Positions 45,721 to 56,655 of a stretch of 64,000 bases of DNA are shown in pieces. Within the stretch, counting starts at the first letter, position 1, and every line of letters begins with the position of its first letter. The notes under the pieces are model-generated. The model was not told where the DNA came from and made no database searches. It worked only from the letters and a program-made list of their open reading frames with translations. Position numbers and translations under genes: made by a program. This stretch comes from Aplectana chamaeleonis (taxonomy: Eukaryota > Nematoda > Chromadorea > Rhabditida > Cosmocercidae), in NCBI GenBank assembly GCA_029168955.1, contig JAPDOI010000066.1:461501-525500 (forward strand), read 5' to 3'.

Positions 45721-45931
45721 TGGTCAAAATTCTGCGACGTGCACAGCGACTAATAAAGTAATTCACGTAATAAAAAGTAATAAAAATTGTGTAAGACTTT
45801 ACCAGGGCGTCGTCCTGACAGGTCTACGACTTATATAGTCTCTGACGGTGTACCTGTTTTATCGTTATGTGGGTGAAGGTTTGATTGCTTCGTAAAAGAT
45901 TCACCGAGAAGTTGAGTGAGAGCGGCGCTGG

Positions 45932-46004
45932 GGCTTTGATGGTGCAGTGCGATAAGGCGCTTCCCCGGAAAGGGAATATGCTGGTTCAATATCGCCCGAA
46001 GCCA
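45932..46004 (+). tRNA. tRNA-like pseudogene, anticodon position GGA
   Basis: The 73-nt sequence has a fully paired acceptor (GGCTTTG/CGAAGCC with one G-U), a discriminator A, an A-box-like TGGTGCAGTGCG and a loop CCGGAAA closed by CTTCC/GGGAA. The D stem pairs poorly and the T arm (GCTGG-TTCAATA-TCGCC) has lost pairing, so it is probably non-functional. It has the same seven-base loop, including C33 and GGA, as the better preserved copy at 22016-22086. Lies inside the hAT-like element 44950-47218. Confidence 0.4.
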
Positions 46005-46210
46005 AGCGTTTTGCGATCAACTCAGCACCTTGTTTAAAGTAATTTACGAGTATACAGACACAAATATTTACACAAAACAAGTACAAAGCAATTAGTGTTA
46101 AAGAAATAATAACAGTAGAACTCTGGAAAGGTCGACTCGACTGTCTGAGAACAATTACTGATCATCAGTTTTGAGCCAGTTGATGATCCCTGATACTACA
46201 AAACATCATT

Positions 46211-46510
46211 CAGGCATGCAATCTAACACGAATCGCGGCGTGATTCGCATCGGAGCAACGGCATCGGTCGTCGTAGGAACAGTTTTCGCGTGTGGGTTGC
46301 ACCGACATGTCGCGGAGGGCTGACATACTGCAAATGTGCCAAGGCGTGGCGCTACTACTGTCGCTGTTGCTGTTGCAGTGTACGGCCTCTGCACATTTGC
46401 GGTATGTCAGCCCTCCGAAACAGACAAACGCGCAATTACTATTCTTACGACGACCGATGCTGTTGCTTTGATGCGGGTCTCGCCGCGATTTGTGATAGAT
46501 TGCATGCCTG
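46211..46510. repeat. 300-bp palindrome inside hAT-like element
   Basis: Arms about 46211-46347 and 46374-46510 begin CAGGCATGCAATCTA and share GCATCGGTCGTCGTA and GGAGGGCTGACATAC in inverted orientation, with moderate divergence. Apparent ORFs on both strands are mirror images of each other. Confidence 0.85.
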
Positions 46511-47339
46511 CCGCTCCTGACAACGACAAAGTATGCCATGCCCCTAATTGGCATTGATCCTCTTCGTTTGATTTGTTTGCGCGAGTATGGCGCATTGAGG
46601 GCACGATTGGCTCCCAAAAACCATGTGTATTGATCGAACGGGCAACCCTGTTCGAAGAAGTTTAGGTAGGAACTGATGGGTATTTAGGAATTTGGTGTGG
46701 ATTGGTACTCGTGATGCTCCTTTGAACTAGTGCTTTAACATTACACTTACTTTAAAGATATAAAATAAGAACGGACACACTTTTTTTGAGACTGGTTGCA
46801 GATATTTGGAGATGTAGTAAATATTCCGAGACAAAGATGATTATCAATAAATTGTTTAATCATGATAGGGTGGAAAAACCTGTTTCTGAAGGATTTTCGC
46901 CGGACTGTCGCTTTCGATAGACTTTTCGCATTATACCAACTTGTATCCGACCGGATATCCGACTCGGATATTCGGATTCCGACTCACCGAAAAAAACGTC
47001 AAAATCCGAGTGATCCGAATTCCGAATCACCCTGAAAACGTAGTTTTCAGATTGATTCAAAATCCGACTATCCGTTTAGCCTCCCTATCCGACTGAATCG
47101 GATTATCCTATGTTGTTAATTTGAATCTATCCATTTGAGTCGGATATCCACGGCCTTTGGTTTTTTGGTTATCCGAAATCCGAGTATCCGCAATTTTTTG
47201 ATTCGGATCCAATGTATAATCACTACCACCCCAGATTTCCACAGAGCAATCATGGATATCTGTGAGGCTGGACGACCTTACTGGCGCTTTATATAGCTCT
47301 GATAGCTAACTTAATGCTTGTTGCTAGCCTCACGTACAA

Positions 47340-47858
47340 CACCCGCACTAATTTGCTCAAAAAAAGTCGCGAATTCACGACTTTTCGTCAGAAATCGGCT
47401 CCAAGTGACCCGTTCGGAGAGCTAGGAGCATACTTGGAATCAGCATCGAGAGCTCTTCATTTTGAGCACACACATTTCATGACCTGCAAAACAGGCATAT
47501 AGGGTTAACAGAAAAATCGAATGAACGAAAACACCACAGACGTCCCGTTCTCAGCTCAAACGGGACCAATCGACTTGGTACTTCGCCTACAACTTCACTT
47601 TCTGATCCTCTTTCAAATAAGCACAGCGGCAGCCCAATCCGGGAAAGTCGATTTTTCATCATCTTCACATGTGCCAAGTCCATTCTCGCTTCAAACGGCA
47701 CTAGGTCAAGAGATATTTGTGCTCAAAATGAAGAGCTCTCGATGCTAATTCCAGATATGTCCCTAGCTCCCCGAACGGGTTACTTTGAGTCGTGTTATGA
47801 CGAAAAGTCGCAGAAGTCGCGATTTCGCGACTTCTGCGACTTTTACGGCTTTTTTGAA
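47340..47858. repeat. Inverted repeat, arms about 150 bp
   Basis: The left arm (about 47360-47490) carries CCCGTTCGGAGAGCTAGG and ATCGAGAGCTCTTCATTTTG. The right arm (about 47695-47830) carries them inverted, with symmetry centre near 47594. The arms are flanked by AAAGTCGCGA/TCGCGACTT repeats. The spacer is unrelated. Confidence 0.8.
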
Positions 47859-47989
47859 GAAATAAGTGAGGGTATTGTATTTGACCTTCATAATAGTGAC
47901 ATAAGCGCGGCTCGACTCTGGCAGTGGTTATTCAACTAGTGAAGCTTAACAATTCTGACAGCGCTAACGAGGAGTTAATTGCCCCTTAC

Positions 47990-48116
47990 CTTCAATATTT
48001 CAAAATAATTCCTTCCAGTGTCCAAGTTTAATGTTCCTTCTGAGTCTGAATGGTCCTCAAACTCATGCAAGTGGAGGCGATCCATTCGGGTTGAAGGTTC
48101 TTCTCCATTGATCCTG
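47990..48116 (-). CDS. Possible exon, acidic protein, unrecognised
   Basis: Minus strand: acceptor GTGTCTTCAG, then a frame reading RINGEEPSTRMDRLHLHEFE and continuing DHSDSEGTLNLDTG to ILK, ending at a strong donor AAG|GTAAGG. Composition and splice sites are protein-like. Flanking exons were not found (the downstream side enters an inverted repeat). No domain recognised. Confidence 0.45.
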
Positions 48117-49204
48117 CTGAAGACACATTCATTCCCTGCATGAAGTCCACCTCCGCGTTTCACATAAAATAGGAGAGGTCAAAAGCAAAGCAAAAGCTCC
48201 CCGGAAAAATGAAGGCAGCAGACACGCTCAAAAATGATATAGATTTTTATGGAATAAATCGGGGGTTCGGGGCTAGTAGTATGGGGAATTAAGGCGCTGT
48301 TTATACTACTCAACGCAAGCGCGGCACGCGCGTGACGCGCGGGCGTGGCGATACAGCATGAATGGCCTAACGCCACGGCCGCGTCCGCCATGGCGGCTAC
48401 GGCCGCATCGGCTTTTTAATCAATTTTTTCACCAATCCATCATTAATTTCATTCCGTTTCGTGATGATAAATTCCACTACTATTCTCTCCTAGCGTTATG
48501 GTGATCGCGTGTACAAAATTCGCTTGTTTGGAAAAGTTAAGGCCCTTTTTTGCCGCCATGGTTTTTTTTGCCGCTGGAGTATTTATAGTCCTCGCAAGCG
48601 CGGCACGAGCGTAGCGCGCATAGAAAATAAGCATACTCTTACAACACGCCCGCGCGTACCGCGCTGGCGTTGTGTAGTATGGATTGCGCCTAAGGGCTCT
48701 GCAGAGTTGCAGCGACCGGTGGCACGCCGCCGACCGAGAGCTTTGCAGCGTGATAGAAACAGAACGCGGCGTTGGACATCAAGGCTTCGCAGAGTTGCAG
48801 CGACATTCTCGTCAGCATCGCATTCCACCATTGCGTACGATCTCATTCATTTGACCTCGCAACTTGCTCTCCACAGTTTTTATTGACTTGCTATGTATGA
48901 TTCAAGACATACGTAGATGTCCACCAACAACTTTTAAAAAATATTATGATCAAAAAGCAGTGAGAGAAAATTCAAGTTTGCGTCCAGTAGACTGATGCCT
49001 TAATAAATAGTTTTCGAGATAGTAAAATCAGTGGACGACTTGTGGTAATTGCTTTGATCACTATAGTAGTAGACCACATTGCAACAAAAAAATCTTGAAT
49101 AATACTGGAAACAAAAACAATTCGAGATGAAACTGCGAATCTGTACAATTTGTAGTATAGCTTCCCGATTTTGAGCCGGTCGAAGTGAGTGTCGAGAACA
49201 CATA

Positions 49205-49348
49205 ACGTCGCCATGGATCGCGAAGAGACTTCGCGTTCACTGTGGAAGGTTGGCGCAAACTCGGTGCCATATGCTATAACAAAGGTGCACCGAGTTTGTG
49301 CCAACCTTCAACAGTGAACGCGAAGTTTATTCACGATCCATGCCAATG
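49205..49348. repeat. Hairpin, about 58-bp arms
   Basis: CATGGATCGCGAAGAGACTT...AACTCGGTGC is inverted as GCACCGAGTTTGTGCCAACC...GATCCATG around a loop of about 17 bp. One small indel in the arms. A partial relative (AACCGAGTTTGCGCCAAC) occurs near 29915. Confidence 0.85.
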
Positions 49349-49447
49349 TTATGGAGAACAGTGAGTGAGTAGACAGACATCTGGGTTCTCGCTTCCATCG
49401 ACTTCTTTATTCAACGACCAGTTACGAACAACGAGGTACATGTTATA

Positions 49448-49903
49448 CAGTGCGTATCATAAGTATAGACGTACCCCCGAAACCGTAGAGTTGAAAATTC
49501 GCACAAACGCTATCCAAGCCTTATGGTTATATACAAACTCAGCATGGCTGAAAACCCTTGTCAAAACAATTTCTATGGAAAATGTTAAAAAATTAGGTTA
49601 ATTTGGCACACAGCTCAAAAGTATAGACGCACTTCAGGTAAGGTACCAATAAAATTTTACAAAAAATATAACAAAATAAAATAATAAAGGTACCAAATAA
49701 AAGTGCGTATACACTTTTGATACGGCCATTTTGGAGGTTGAATGCCAAACTTGCCTTATTTTCAAACATTTTTCATGGAAATTGTTTTGACAAGGGTTTT
49801 CAGCCAGGTCGAGTTTGGATATAACCAAAAGGTTTAGATAGCGTTTGCGCGGATTTGGATTTTTTCAGCTTTGAGGGTGCGTCTATACTTATGAAACGCA
49901 CTG
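49448..49903. mobile_element. Tc1/mariner-type miniature element (456 bp)
   Basis: Flanked by TA on both sides (49446-49447 and 49904-49905). Ends CAGTGCGTATCATAAGTATA and, inverted, CAGTGCGTTTCATAAGTATA. Pairing continues for at least 140 bp on each side (GGCTGAAAACCCTTGTCAAA on both arms). CAGTG ends and TA duplication are typical of Tc1/mariner. No transposase. Confidence 0.92.
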
Positions 49904-50155
49904 TATATCTGCCATTATCTCATGAGCTCCGCGCGCTCTTCGCTACGCTCCCCATGTGATCTGAGTGATCGAGACTCGAGTCACGACAAAGAGGCTATCA
50001 TGTCGAAATCTCCTTATCGCTGTTTCATTTTGCTATGATCGACCCCTCCGCTGCTTGCTCCTCCCAGACTCATCCGATCAAGCTAGGCTTCAGGCCCCTG
50101 ACAGAGTTGGTTGAAAAAAAGGCCGTCGTCAGCCAGGTGGATAGCCATCTGTGTT

Positions 50156-50320
50156 CAGACAGTATGTAACACCGGTCGGATCGCGGGCGCATGGCGGTTC
50201 GGACAACACCCACTCCGCGATCCGACCGGCATTGTCCCGGGATCAGCCCGGCTACGAGATATTGCCGGGCTGATCCCGGGACGATGGCGATTGGATCGCG
50301 GGATGAGTGATGTTGGGTGA
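50156..50320. repeat. GATCCGACC repeat segment with perfect 19-bp hairpin
   Basis: Contains ACCGGTCGGATCGCGGG and an exact inverted repeat GTCCCGGGATCAGCCCGGC (50234-50252) / inverse (50264-50282), 11-base loop. The start TAACACCGGTCGGA is mirrored at 52775-52787 (TCCGACCGGTGTTA). The two could be the ends of one 2.6-kb element, but the flanks do not show a matching duplication. Confidence 0.6.
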
Positions 50321-50829
50321 CTTTATAAAGCAGTAGTCGTGTATAATTACTTATGAACTATTTCAAAAAAATAAGCACTAACGCTCATTCTTCTCAATCT
50401 GTAAGCAACAGAGTGGACCGTGGCGCTAGCGCACTATAAGAGAATCTAATGGGCCCGTAGTAAGCCCCCCTTCGCGCACAGATGATATGACGGTTGGCGC
50501 GTTGTGTCTCGACAGCCCCGTGCAATCAGCCGATACTGTGATGAGCGATCAATGGCAGGCGAAAGGTGGTCATTCAATGAGAAAGGCTTGTGGTTACAAA
50601 GAGTGAACGTGGGAACGCCTGGGCCGCCAGCTTTGTGTAGGGGTGAACGACGTTAACTTGGGTGCGCATGGGCAAGGTTCGATTCCCACCGAGGCGAAGG
50701 TTTTAAACATTACGTTTTGATGCGAGCACTTTACGAAGGAGTATAAGACTGTGCAATGAACATGTTAGGCGGAGCAGCGCGATGAACAGAAACTAGCGAA
50801 CGACAACTCTAAGGTACGATCTTTACCAG

Positions 50830-51092
50830 GTGAAAGCTTCTACACCTAATTTGTCATGATATCGTTTTATAACCGTGTGCGAAACGATTCAAGTATGGTT
50901 TTGGATGAATTTCGCGACTGTGACCTATGGAACTTCTGTTTAGAATTTAAGGAGGAACTCGTTTGCTGGGCGAAACAAGTTTTGCCCAGTAGGGAAGTAG
51001 GTATTCTGGCACCATACACCAAGCAAGAAGCGACTTACATTCGTGCTAACCGAAATTCAACAGTTACAAGACATTTATTTTTTATCTATTGA
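50830..51092 (+). CDS. Possible coding segment, unrecognised
   Basis: The frame contains FRDCDLWNFCLEFKEELVCW and AKQVLPSREVGILAPYTKQE, with reasonable amino-acid composition between repeat-rich flanks. No acceptor or partner exon is assured, and no domain was recognised. 51.1-52.1 kb is otherwise AT-rich with scattered CGAATG motifs and no gene. Confidence 0.25.
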
Positions 51093-52111
51093 GTACGATA
51101 GGTAAGGCAAGCGTGTTGAACACATAAAGCATTTGTTGATTTCAAGATTCAAGATTCGACAACATCTCTGATGTGGGATGGTCCATAAACTCGCATTCCG
51201 TCTTAATGTTCACTTCTACCCCCACTAGATAAGGGTTCCCTTCCTCTATCCAGCAATACCTTCGCGCAGCACCAAGAGTAGTTCTTCGCACAAAAACATG
51301 TTTTCATAATTATTTTTGTGGTTTGGTAGCCGTGGGTGAGATTGGTTCCGTTTTGAAAGAGGGCTTCCGGCTCTATCCTAGACGGGGAGGTCCACTCAAG
51401 ATTTATTCAGAGAAATGATCGAAAATTCTGATAATTGATACTGCTATGGATCATTGCTGTTATGAAAACTGTAAATAAATACTTCAAGGAGTAATTTGGG
51501 TTATTTTTGGTATAATGGGTAGAGTAATGAATGATTTTCTGTCAATATAACTTTTTCGAAAATTCCGAATGAATCAATTCCAATTGGGCCTTTTTGAAAT
51601 TGCTGAATGAATACCTTTATTTTTCGAATGAGGTTCAAGAAAAACGCGAATGTATGAACATATCCGAGTAACCCCTACGAATATTTTTCTTATTGATGAC
51701 TGGCTTCGAAAAAGCGGCCTCCAACCTAAACGAATAAATGCTCGAATTTTCGAATGAATTCCGGACAAATCATAGGTACTATTGGATGATTTCGTTGGTG
51801 GCTAAATATTCGAAAGTCCGTGCCTTCAATCGACCGAAAATTCGGAAAATCGAATGTTTCGACGGTTTTGCAGCACCGTAAATCAATATTCCGTAATAAA
51901 ATGAGGCTAGCAAGTAACATGAAACAGCTCAAAGGATCACTTTTCCCATCGCTCATCCCTCAATCAAAAAAAACCAAAGTAACTGTTAACTAAAAAACAA
52001 CACGAAACAAAAACGGGAAATCCTTCTCAAATTCACATTTAATCCCACCCATGGCTTCAAATACATCAGAAATAATTATTAAAACGATTTCCTTGCAAAA
52101 AAACTTACCTT

Positions 52112-52240
52112 AGTATTGCAGGAAGGATTTACTAGCCGAAAATCGAGCAAGATCCGGCTCGATTTAGCTGTTTTGCGTTCACTGAACACCCGCTTCGCTC
52201 GTCCACAGAATTGATTTTGGTCGCAGGTTCCGGCTTACTG
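52112..52240 (-). CDS. Possible exon ending at strong donor
   Basis: The minus frame reads GRAKRVFSERKTAKSSRILL then DFRLVNPSCNTK and ends AAG|GTAAGTTTTT, a textbook donor. The upstream boundary might be an acceptor CTTCGAACAG near 52232. Product unknown. Confidence 0.3.
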
Positions 52241-52582
52241 TTCGAAGATTCTCCTGTGCTATTTCTCCTTGCCCCAACAGCTGCCAGCAGGCGCGGAGGT
52301 GACCCTCTTCGCACCCCAAGTGCATCAAACCAGCGCTGCGAAGACCATTTCCGTCCACAGAGAGACCAGTCATCGCTAGCCGTGTGACGGTTCGATTGAT
52401 GCGGACATGCCTCCCCGCACAAGTTGACCGCATGCAGTGAGCTCACCTCAGCGCAGCGGGGGTTTACTACGGGCCATGGCCTCTCAAACTTTGGCAGCTC
52501 AACTATCGACTTGCTTGAAGGGCGATAAGCCATGCACGTATTCGTCGCGGGTTAGCAGACGTGTCAAACATGAACCGTTCTA

Positions 52583-52787
52583 TACCCACGATCCGACCGC
52601 CGTTTCAAGTGCTGCCCGCGATCCGACCAAAATTTCAATGGCTATCGGCGGTCGAACCGGCGCCTTAACATCGACCCGCGATCAGCCCGGTGAGGCTTCT
52701 GCTTACCGCCATTCGCCCGCCATGCTCCCGCGATCAACCCGGAGAGGCATTTTTGTGCTATCGGTCCGACCGGTGTTACTCTGGCCC
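52583..52787. repeat. Tandem repeat of about 30 bp (GATCCGACC type)
   Basis: Units such as CGATCCGACCGCCGTTTCAA and CGATCCGACCAAAATTTCAA recur about every 30 bp, then degrade (GCGATCAGCCCGG, GCGATCAACCCGG). It relates to 50156-50320. A different short-period repeat (CCGACTGAGTCC / CCCACTGAGTCC) occupies about 52860-53010 and returns near 53270. Confidence 0.65.
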
Positions 52788-53299
52788 CCGTCATAGTCGG
52801 TGGATCTAATGAGTCCCACCGGGTCGATACGCACCGAATTCGTGGGAAATGGGTGCAAAAAAAATCAACCCACTGAGTCCGACTGCGACCGTCTGATGCC
52901 CACCGCAATCCCCCCGGTCAATACTGATGGTTCTCATGCGTACAAGGGCGGGGCCAATGCACCGACTGAGTCCGACTGAGTCCCACTGAGTCCCACCGAA
53001 ATCATCCTCACCCCACCCGGTCGATATAGGTGTTTCTCACGTGATATGGGTGCATTTTTTTCGGCCGACTGCAACCTGCCGAGTCCCGCCGCATTTTGAA
53101 TCTCGTCGTCTGCGTTCTGCCCCACCTGCTGCTGATACGGAAATCAGATTCAGACATGTTGAAAACAAGAAAAATCAGCTACCAAACACGTCCCGATTCA
53201 CAGCTGAGGTGATAATCGCCACTATCAATTGCGTGTTTCGCAGAGGAGTTGGTTGGCGCTGGGGGCAACCGGACTCAGTCGGACTCAGCAGGTTTTTCG

Positions 53300-54019
53300 A
53301 CGAAGTCTGACGGGGGCCTATCTGAGTGGCTGACGCGGTAAATATGTATGAATTATGCGGAACGATATCATGGATATCGTTATTTCCTACCTTATATCAT
53401 GTGAACATCGGTCTGGTCAGCCACATCGGGTGTTTTTCCACCCCACCTCATTCATGTCTTTTATGATTATTGACCGGGCTGATTTCACTGATCGGCCAAT
53501 CATGACCGAGGCCTTATGCTCCAAGGATTTTTACCCCGATTTTTGATAGAATAGGAAAAAAGGTTCTCGGAAAGTTGAATTCATGGAAGGATAAAAAAGA
53601 AGCTTGAAACGATCGTTGGCGGCGTTCGTCGCCAGCGATGAAAATGGTCGAGACCATTCCCCGCCGCCGCTCGCTGACGGCGTCGCTTCGGGAGTCTTTG
53701 TCGTCGCGGCGGCAAAAACACTCTGCGAGGTTACCACGTCGCTGCTGCCGCGCGACACGTCGCCGCCATCTCCAGCTGCGTGGCGTCCCCATTCTCCATC
53801 ATTGCCCCGCCATAGCGAGACTCGCCGCGGTGCAACTCTGCAGAGCCCTTTACAGCCTGTGCTGGAACGTTCACCTTGTTGGAAGCATTAAAAAACCAAC
53901 CAGAGTGACCGTATTAGAACGATCAATCTGGGCGAGTTTATATTTTGGGGCGGGGTTGTCGAAGCTCAGGGGCGGAGTTGCAGAGATCTTTCGATTTGCA
54001 TTGCTCAGATCAAGTAGTT
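53300..54019. other. Non-coding stretch
   Basis: No gene supported. A CCG/CGT-rich patch at 53640-53770 gives long open frames on both strands, which is a composition effect. Confidence 0.4.
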
Positions 54020-54023
54020 TTGA

Positions 54024-54410
54024 AGGCAGCATACACGTTCGTGAACGTAATTGAGATAACTACGAAAAAAGAATGGTATGGCTCAGAGCAGAACGCCTAC
54101 GCATTTTGAAACGTCAAAAACGACGCTCAATGACGCTAGACGAGTAAGAAGTTGGCCTCGCCCGTTACAGAATAGGTGCAATAGGTAAACCACATACATT
54201 AAAGACGGTGGGAATGACTCGGCACCCGTGTTCTGGAGGAGGACGCAAATACGGGGGGCGGGCAGATACAGGGCCGTTCCAACTTCTCACTCGTGTAGCG
54301 GCATTGTGGGTCGTTTTATACGCTTCAAAATGCGTAGGCGTTTTGTTATGAGCCATAAGATTCTATTTCCGTAGTTATCTCAAACACGTTTACGAGCGTG
54401 TATGCTGCCT
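54024..54410. mobile_element. TTAA-type element G (387 bp)
   Basis: Starts AGGCAGCATACACGTTCGTG and ends GAGCGTGTATGCTGCCT. The right flank is TTAA and the left is TTGA (one change). AGATAACTACG / CGTAGTTATCT pairing extends the inverted termini to about 45 bp. A degraded related end (GTAGTTATCTCAGCAAATG...) follows at 54476-54520. Confidence 0.8.
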
Positions 54411-55356
54411 TTAACTAGTTTTCGACGCTTCCAACGGCACAAGTGTTCTACTAGGAGCCATACGACTCCAGTCACGTAGTTATCTCAGCAAATGTTTTGA
54501 GCGTGTCTGCTGTCGTTTAATTCTCTCATTGAAAAAAGTCAGCACAATGTCGAAACAAATGGCCATAACCTTCACACAATAGGTAGGGAAGGCCCGGGAA
54601 ATAAATTGCGTATGGCACGTTCACCTCGGGTCCGCTTCTTTGCCACATCAAGTTAGCCACTTGGACGCAACACGCGGCGGAAACCCGCTCCTCCTTTCGC
54701 GTCGTCGCTAAAGGAACGTTTACCGATCCCTTGAAAAGACCGAGCTTTTCCATAGCGCGCGTCGGCTCTAGGCGGTTAGCTCTTCCACGAGTTCCTCCTT
54801 TCTCCTTGTACTGGAACCACAACCCTTCAGACTCATCTGAAGCAATGCAGAGAGTTTGCTTGTCTCCTTTCTCCTTATCTTTGATTCACAATTCCAGCGA
54901 AAAAGTGTTTTGCCTTCTTATATTTCATAATTTCAACTCTTCCCATATGACAATCCCGAACAAGCCATTAGTAAGCAGAAGAGGAAACCTCCATGCATAC
55001 CGACTCCCCACTCCTGATTATAATGTGCTCGGCTTCATCGCGCGCGTGTGCGAGCGTATGCAGCTTCTCGTTCCCTCTCACACATACTCGCTGTCTCTTC
55101 AACTGCCTTCAGTCGGGTACGCGAAAGACCAACCGATTTTAGTCCCGGTATAAGATATACCTCCGAGCTAACAGTGCGATTAGCTCAGCGATTTGGTGAC
55201 TCAACAAATCTCGGCCAACCACGCTTGCCTGAGTTTGAAGCTCACAAATTTTAAATAAAATGTGTGGATCGTGGCATTTTTCATCTTGAGTGGATGAGAA
55301 TTTTCCTTCGTTCGTGACACTGGAGATCAATCATCGGAACATTAGTGACTCAGAGG

Positions 55357-55935
55357 GTCGCGGGGTCGTAATAAAGCACAATAGGCTTTCACCTCGACGA
55401 GGATAGCGAGGGCAGCACGAGGGGAAGAGCTGCTGCTCAAGCAGCACGTTCTGCTTTTGTGCTGCCCTCAGCAGCACGTGCTGCCCTCGCCCTCCATTCG
55501 TCGCCTCAGCTGCTGCTCTCCGTTTTGGTGGTAAGTTTGCTCAAAGTGGTTCATTTACAAGGACATTCATAATCAGCTTAGAGAGTTCTTTGTTTTGAGC
55601 ATGTACATTTAGACTGCTGGATATCTATACATCAATTGACATCTTCTGTTTTTCTCCTAAATAATGTGCACAGAGTTTAAGCAAAACTTCATCTTAAACG
55701 ATCGTGGGGTTGTAATGGAGCACAATTGGCACTCAGCTCCACCAGAACAACGAGGGCAGCACAAGTGGACGAGCTCCTGCTTGAGGAGCACGTGCTGCCC
55801 TCGTTCTCCATTCGTCTCCTCAGCTGCTGCTCTCTGTTGCGGCCAGCACCTTGTTGTAAATTTCTCAACAGTGGTCCACTCGGGTAGCTACAACCACAGT
55901 TATAATCAGCATGAAGAGTTCTTCGCTTCTGGGCG
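55357..55935. repeat. Direct repeat pair with GCAGCACGTGCTGC palindromes
   Basis: Two segments of about 240 bp (about 55357-55602 and 55702-55935) share GTAAT-AGCACAAT, CGAGGGCAGCAC, GAGCAGCACGTGCTGCCCTC-like blocks, TCCATTCGTC-CCTCAGCTGC and ATAATCAGC. Each has a CACGTG E-box at the centre of a palindrome. They are diverged by roughly a quarter. Origin as a local duplication is inferred. Confidence 0.65.
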
Positions 55936-56170
55936 GGCACATCCCTACTCCCGTATCCTCTATAAAACGTCGTAATTCACATCATTCGATGTGCGAGCGG
56001 GGCGCGCGACGCCTTGGCCTCCGTCTGCCCTACGCTCCCTCACTGTCTCTAATCTCCGCTCCGCAGCAGCACGCGTAGGAACCAAGTGAATTTCGCCGCT
56101 GCCTGTACAACTTAGCGTTAGAGTTAACACAACCAATCGGTCTCCAGCCATATCACAAGGAGTACCTTGA

Positions 56171-56651
56171 AGGCAGCGTAGGCGCAATAAACCGTATTCT
56201 TTTTTTTAAATTTGGACAGGTAGGCCTACCAGGTTAGGAAATTTCGCAAAGGCCACCCAAAACACTCAAGTTTCGGAGAAAAACTCGTTCTTAAATCCCT
56301 TACAGCTTCCTTTTTTCACGTCTGTTCGTTGTGCATTGTGTAATTTTTTTTTCGCCTTTCTGTTGTCGAAAATTCTCTAAAACAAGAAGCTCTAATTACT
56401 CGCGTCTGAACTCGAGGATCTCTCTGAATAAAGAAGATAGACCTTTGAAGTTTCGCGGCCTGTCGGAGCCTGTCGTGGCGCTTCTGTTCCTCGTGTCAGA
56501 TGACGCCTTTTCAGGCCATGAGCAGTTTTAACGAGTTTATAGCATTATGAATGCGCAATATTGAGGTCTCAAGTCTCGCTCTCTCCACTTGGTTCAAACA
56601 TTGGAGTGAGAAGAAAACGCCAAATGCGGATTTCCCGCGCGAAAGCTGCCT
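56171..56651. mobile_element. TTAA-type element H (481 bp)
   Basis: Ends AGGCAGCGTAGGCGCAATA and, inverted, AGGCAGCTTTCGCGCGGG. Flanks are TTGA (left) and TCAA (right), both one step from TTAA. Abuts element I through the shared TCAA. Termini pair only for about 12 bp. Confidence 0.5.
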
Positions 56652-56655
56652 TCAA

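Larger units (their letters stand above)
44950..47218. mobile_element. hAT-like element with 42-bp ATCCGA repeat arms (2269 bp)
   Basis: Perfect 8-bp duplication ATCACTAC (44942-44949 and 47219-47226). Ends are TATACATTGGATCCGACTC and, inverted, TATACATTGGATCCGAATC. The left arm (to about 45270) consists of successive 42-bp units of the type TCCGATTCACCGAAAAAGCG...CGAGTGATCC. The right arm (about 46925-47218) is built of the same motif in inverted orientation. The interior holds a B-type TTAA-element fragment, a tRNA-like sequence and a 300-bp palindrome. No transposase, so non-autonomous. The 310-bp element at 21466 has the same ends. Confidence 0.9.

Noticed and set aside
45240..46930. Interior of the 44950-47218 element as an hAT transposase gene
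   Set aside because: No frame longer than about 135 codons, and none shows BED zinc-finger or hATC dimerisation features. The longest is one arm of a palindrome.
50625..50700. Sequence with GGTTCGATTCCCACC resembling a tRNA B box
   Set aside because: The T stem does not pair (CAAGG against CCCAC), and no acceptor or anticodon stem could be built.
53604..54054. Ser/Arg-rich ORFs near 53.7 kb
   Set aside because: CCG/CGT-rich composition opens frames on both strands; no splice sites or conserved motif.
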